Assembly (NCBI RefSeq): GCF_014201825.1
Contig: NZ_JACHFJ010000016.1
Location: 1-41,795, forward strand
DNA: 41,795 bases
Reading direction: 5' to 3'
Origin: Acidocella aromatica
Lineage (GTDB): Bacteria > Pseudomonadota > Alphaproteobacteria > Acetobacterales > Acetobacteraceae
Below are positions 38,917 through 41,795 of this stretch, piece by piece. The notes below the pieces were generated by a model, which was not told where the DNA came from, ran no database searches, and was given only the letters and a program-made list of their open reading frames with translations. The position numbers and the translations under genes are program-made. The first letter of the stretch is position 1. The number at the start of each line of letters is the position of its first letter.

Positions 38917-40767
38917 TTATCGCCCCTCTTCGGCGGCGACGACGCCTAAAATCATCGCGCCGTAACGCTCGATCTTGGAGGCGCCCATGCCGGGGATCTG
39001 GGCCAGATCCGCCTCGCCCCCCGGCCTTGCGGCGGCGATGGCCGCCAGGGTGGCGTCGTGGAAGATGACATAGGCAGGCAAGTTCTGCTCCTTGGCCAGC
39101 CGGGTGCGCTCGGCGCGCAGCGCCTCGAACAGCGCTTGGTCCTGCGCCGCCACCTCCAGCCGCCCGGCCTTCTTCTTCAGCAGCGTGCGCGCGCTGCCGC
39201 TGGCGGTCTCCTGGCGCAGCCGCACGCTCTCCCTGCCGCGCAGGATCACCTCGCCCGCTTCCGTCAGGCACAGCGCGCCGTAATTGTCGTGGTCCACCTC
39301 CAGCGCCCCGCGCACGATGAGCTGGCGGAACACCGAGCCCCAGCCCTTGCGGTCCAGCTCCGTGCCGACGCCGAAGGTTGGCAGCTTGTCATGCTCGAAG
39401 CGCTCGATCTTCTCGGTTTTCACGCCCAGCAGCAGGTCGGTCAGATGCCCGACGCCGAAGCGCTGGCGGGTACGCACCACCGCCGAGAGCGCCTTTTGCG
39501 CCGCCACCGTGCCGTCCCAGGTTTCGGCCGGGGTCAGGCAGTTGTCGCAATTGCCGCAGGGCTGGGCCAGGGTTTCGCCGAAATGCGCCAGGATGGCCTG
39601 ACGCCGGCAGGTGACGGTCTCGCACACGCCCAGCAGCGCATCGAGCTTGGTGCGCTCGATCTGCTTGACCTGCGCCGGCGCGCCGCTCTGCTCGATCATG
39701 CCCCGGCGCATCACCAGATCCTGCATGCCGTAGAGCAGCAGCGTCTCGGCGGGCAGGCCATCGCGCCCGGCGCGGCCGGTTTCCTGGTAGAAGGCTTCCA
39801 GGCTGGCGGGCAGGTCCAGATGCGCGACGAAGCGGACATCGGGCTTGTCGACGCCCATGCCGAACGCCACGGTGGCGACCAGCACCAGCCCTTCCTCGGT
39901 GGTCAGGAAGGCGTCCTGGTTGGCGGAGCGCACCTCGGGCGGCAGCCGGGCATGGTAGGGCAGCGCCTTGATGCCATGCTCGTTCAGGGCCGCCGCCGTC
40001 TGCTCCACCGTGTTGCGGCTGAGGCAATAGACGATGCCGCTCTCGCCCTCATGCGCGCGCAGGAAGGTGAGCAGCTGGCGCATGGGGGCCTCCTTGCGCA
40101 GCACGGCGTAGCGGATGTTCGGGCGGTCGAAGCTGGAGAGGAACAGCCGCGCCTCGTCCAGCGCCAGGCGGTGGGCGATGTCCTCGCGTGTCTGCGGGTC
40201 CGCCGTGGCGGTGAGGGCTATGCGCGGCACGCCGGGGAAGCGCGCCGCCAGCTGGGCCAGCTCCAGATATTCCGGGCGGAAATCATGCCCCCATTGGCTG
40301 ACGCAATGCGCTTCGTCGATGGCGAAGAGCGCGATTTTCACGCCGTCCAGCATTTCCAGGAAATCCGGCATCAGCAGCCGTTCGGGCGCGGCGTAGAGCA
40401 GCTTCAGCCGCCCGGCGCGGAGATCGGCCCGCACCTGTGCGCGCTCGGGGCCAGTGAGGCTGGAGTTCATCGCCGCCGCCGCCACGCCGAGCTGGCGCAG
40501 CGCGGCCACTTGGTCGCGCATCAGGGCGATCAGCGGCGAGACGACGATGCCCACCCCGCCCCGGCACAAGGCGGGCAGCTGGTAACAGAGGGATTTGCCG
40601 CCGCCCGTTGGCATCAGCACAATCGCATCGCCCCCGGCGATGACATGCGAGACCACCGCCTCCTGCTGCCCGCGAAAGGCGGAAAGCCCGAATAGGCGGT
40701 GCAGCACCTCGTGCGGGTCGGTCACAGCGTTGGGGGGCAAGGTGATGTCTGGCGAGGGGCTGTCCAT
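38917..40767 (-). CDS. recQ: ATP-dependent DNA helicase RecQ
   Basis: This encodes 616 residues. RecQ unwinds DNA 3' to 5' in RecF-pathway repair and restart. Walker [13 protein letters not shown] (Lys58), [19 protein letters not shown] (DEAH at 151-154) and [13 protein letters not shown] (motif VI) mark the helicase core. [12 protein letters not shown] and PCGNCDNC form the zinc-binding part of the RQC domain, with a winged helix after it. The HRDC domain is at about 530-605 ([29 protein letters not shown]). Full length, typical of bacterial RecQ. Confidence 0.96.
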   Translation of the reverse strand: MDSPSPDITLPPNAVTDPHEVLHRLFGLSAFRGQQEAVVSHVIAGGDAIVLMPTGGGKSLCYQLPALCRGGVGIVVSPLIALMRDQVAALRQLGVAAAAMNSSLTGPERAQVRADLRAGRLKLLYAAPERLLMPDFLEMLDGVKIALFAIDEAHCVSQWGHDFRPEYLELAQLAARFPGVPRIALTATADPQTREDIAHRLALDEARLFLSSFDRPNIRYAVLRKEAPMRQLLTFLRAHEGESGIVYCLSRNTVEQTAAALNEHGIKALPYHARLPPEVRSANQDAFLTTEEGLVLVATVAFGMGVDKPDVRFVAHLDLPASLEAFYQETGRAGRDGLPAETLLLYGMQDLVMRRGMIEQSGAPAQVKQIERTKLDALLGVCETVTCRRQAILAHFGETLAQPCGNCDNCLTPAETWDGTVAAQKALSAVVRTRQRFGVGHLTDLLLGVKTEKIERFEHDKLPTFGVGTELDRKGWGSVFRQLIVRGALEVDHDNYGALCLTEAGEVILRGRESVRLRQETASGSARTLLKKKAGRLEVAAQDQALFEALRAERTRLAKEQNLPAYVIFHDATLAAIAAARPGGEADLAQIPGMGASKIERYGAMILGVVAAEEGR

Positions 40768-40923
40768 GCCCTAGGGTACAATTTGCCGACGCGGCGGCGC
40801 AATCCGGGCGGATTACTTGGTGGCGCAGTTTTGGTTGGGGACGGGAGGACGCGTAGATGTGGATTGGGGGAGAGGCAGGTTCCGGCCCAGCTTACCCCTC
40901 AAACAATCCCAGCCCGATGTTGA

Positions 40924-41793
40924 TTATATATCAGGATAAAAGCCATGAAGACGACAGAAATCCTCCTGACACTTCATTGCTACCGGGCCAACATCTTCGG
41001 CAAACAACCAAAGAACTGCGACTACAATCTTGCGCATTATGTCGGGCTTAGAGGAAAAAAGTGCTTCGCTCACGTCTGCAACACTGTGCGCAATCATTTG
41101 AATTGGATCGACAAACCCTCCATTACTAGGGCCAACTAGCATTTTAACATGCTTGTCGGCTTCCGACATACCCAACATGCCCCTGCTCCCCTCATGGCCG
41201 CCGTGAATATGCTTAGACGCCCAACGGTATCGTGGCCGCCAAAAATCTCGTTCAGTTGCCTTCTCAAGATCAAGAAAGGTTACGCGTTTTCGCTGTAAAG
41301 CTGCCCGTGCCCATGCGTAATCGTCACTCAGGTCATCACCCAATTTAAGCTTCAATTCTTCGCATCGTCCTTCAAGCGCCTCAATCACATCATCATTAAC
41401 CGCAATCGATTGATCTCGGTCGGCATAATCCCTGGCTTGTTTGGCGTGCTTTAAGGCTTGAAAGTAGGCGCTGGCCAAATAACAGCGGGCAGTATCCTCG
41501 TCTTGGATAAGAAGAAAATGTGCAACAATATTAAATTCGTGGAGCGTCCGCCAACGGCTCATGGCCCCATCGGGAAAGCCACCTTGAAGCAGACATATTG
41601 CTTCCCTCGCCACCAGAAGGGCACGAGCATGTAAGCTAGTCAGAGCTTCGAACAAAACATCATCATTTTTGAGCGCGTCTCTTCTTTCATCACGAAAGAA
41701 TTTGACGTGCTCCCCTTTTTGTTCGCGCTCAGGCGCAGTGTCTTTCCCCTTCATGCTTGATGGTTGAGGTGGTTTCAATGTGCCCTGGGGCAT
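40924..41793 (-). CDS. Uncharacterised DUF5677-like protein, at window edge
   Basis: At least 289 residues are encoded. The first visible Met is 3 bases from the window end, so the gene may extend upstream; MKGKDTAPERE at 41754 is another possible start. The protein is largely alpha-helical, without signal or membrane helices. FEALTSLHARALLVAREAICLLQGGFPDGAMSRWRTLHEF and the later RWASKHIHGGHEG resemble the DUF5677 family of uncharacterised proteins, from memory and unverified. It is clearly AT-richer than recQ and its neighbours, with different codon choice, which suggests horizontal acquisition. A defence or phage-related role is possible but not supported directly. Confidence 0.7.
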   Translation of the reverse strand: MPQGTLKPPQPSSMKGKDTAPEREQKGEHVKFFRDERRDALKNDDVLFEALTSLHARALLVAREAICLLQGGFPDGAMSRWRTLHEFNIVAHFLLIQDEDTARCYLASAYFQALKHAKQARDYADRDQSIAVNDDVIEALEGRCEELKLKLGDDLSDDYAWARAALQRKRVTFLDLEKATERDFWRPRYRWASKHIHGGHEGSRGMLGMSEADKHVKMLVGPSNGGFVDPIQMIAHSVADVSEALFSSKPDIMRKIVVAVLWLFAEDVGPVAMKCQEDFCRLHGFYPDI

Positions 41794-41795
41794 GC

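Overview
This window is bacterial chromosome, almost certainly from an alphaproteobacterium. The GC-rich, tightly packed genes and the monofunctional hisB leading hisH, hisA, hisF, hisE and a HIT protein fit the acetic-acid-bacteria side (Acetobacteraceae-like). An intracellular PHB depolymerase with a Cys nucleophile fits too. This placement is inferred from gene content, not from a marker gene. Most of the sequence is ordinary core genome. The two ends, with AT-richer orphan genes, look acquired.

Layout: 111-611 is a compact insertion, a 485-bp element with 22-bp perfect terminal inverted repeats, an 8-bp direct repeat on each side, and one small orphan gene instead of a transposase. It lies 19 bp before a small membrane protein gene that overlaps puuB (gamma-glutamylputrescine oxidase). 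Then come a TerC-type membrane protein (minus), purB, a tiny membrane ORF, a Nudix hydrolase, an NRDE/TANGO2 protein, and a DUF3311 plus sodium:solute symporter pair. On the minus strand, an MFS exporter, a PuuD-like glutamine amidotransferase and a Gln/Pro-rich 148-residue protein follow one another. The last has a perfect 11-bp hairpin over its ribosome binding site.

10302-16533 is a histidine operon (hisB, hisH, alpha/beta hydrolase, GNAT, hisA, hisF, hisE, HIT) that runs into a frameshifted chrA. It is followed by phaZ (minus), a GST, a cupin and ftsK (minus). 21644-25061 is a redox module on the minus strand: azoreductase, YceI, cytochrome b561, YceI, with a divergent LysR regulator. It is followed by an FAD aromatic-type monooxygenase and an MgtC/DUF4010 membrane protein.

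28296-36769 is an envelope-defence block: the ybhGFSR-type ABC exporter operon (minus) is divergent from pqiABC (plus), a lipid-transport/membrane-stress system. A perfect TTGAC-N4-ATCAA (FNR/FixK-type) site lies between them. A second such site lies upstream of the monooxygenase. The window ends with a methyltransferase, a YegD-like Hsp70, recQ and an AT-rich uncharacterised gene at the edge.

No tRNA, rRNA, CRISPR array or complete transposase was seen. No gene-free stretch exceeds 300 bases. The best candidates for something undescribed are the transposase-less cassette at the left end, the ribosome-binding-site hairpin at 8173-8204, and the azoR-YceI-b561-YceI quinone-redox module.
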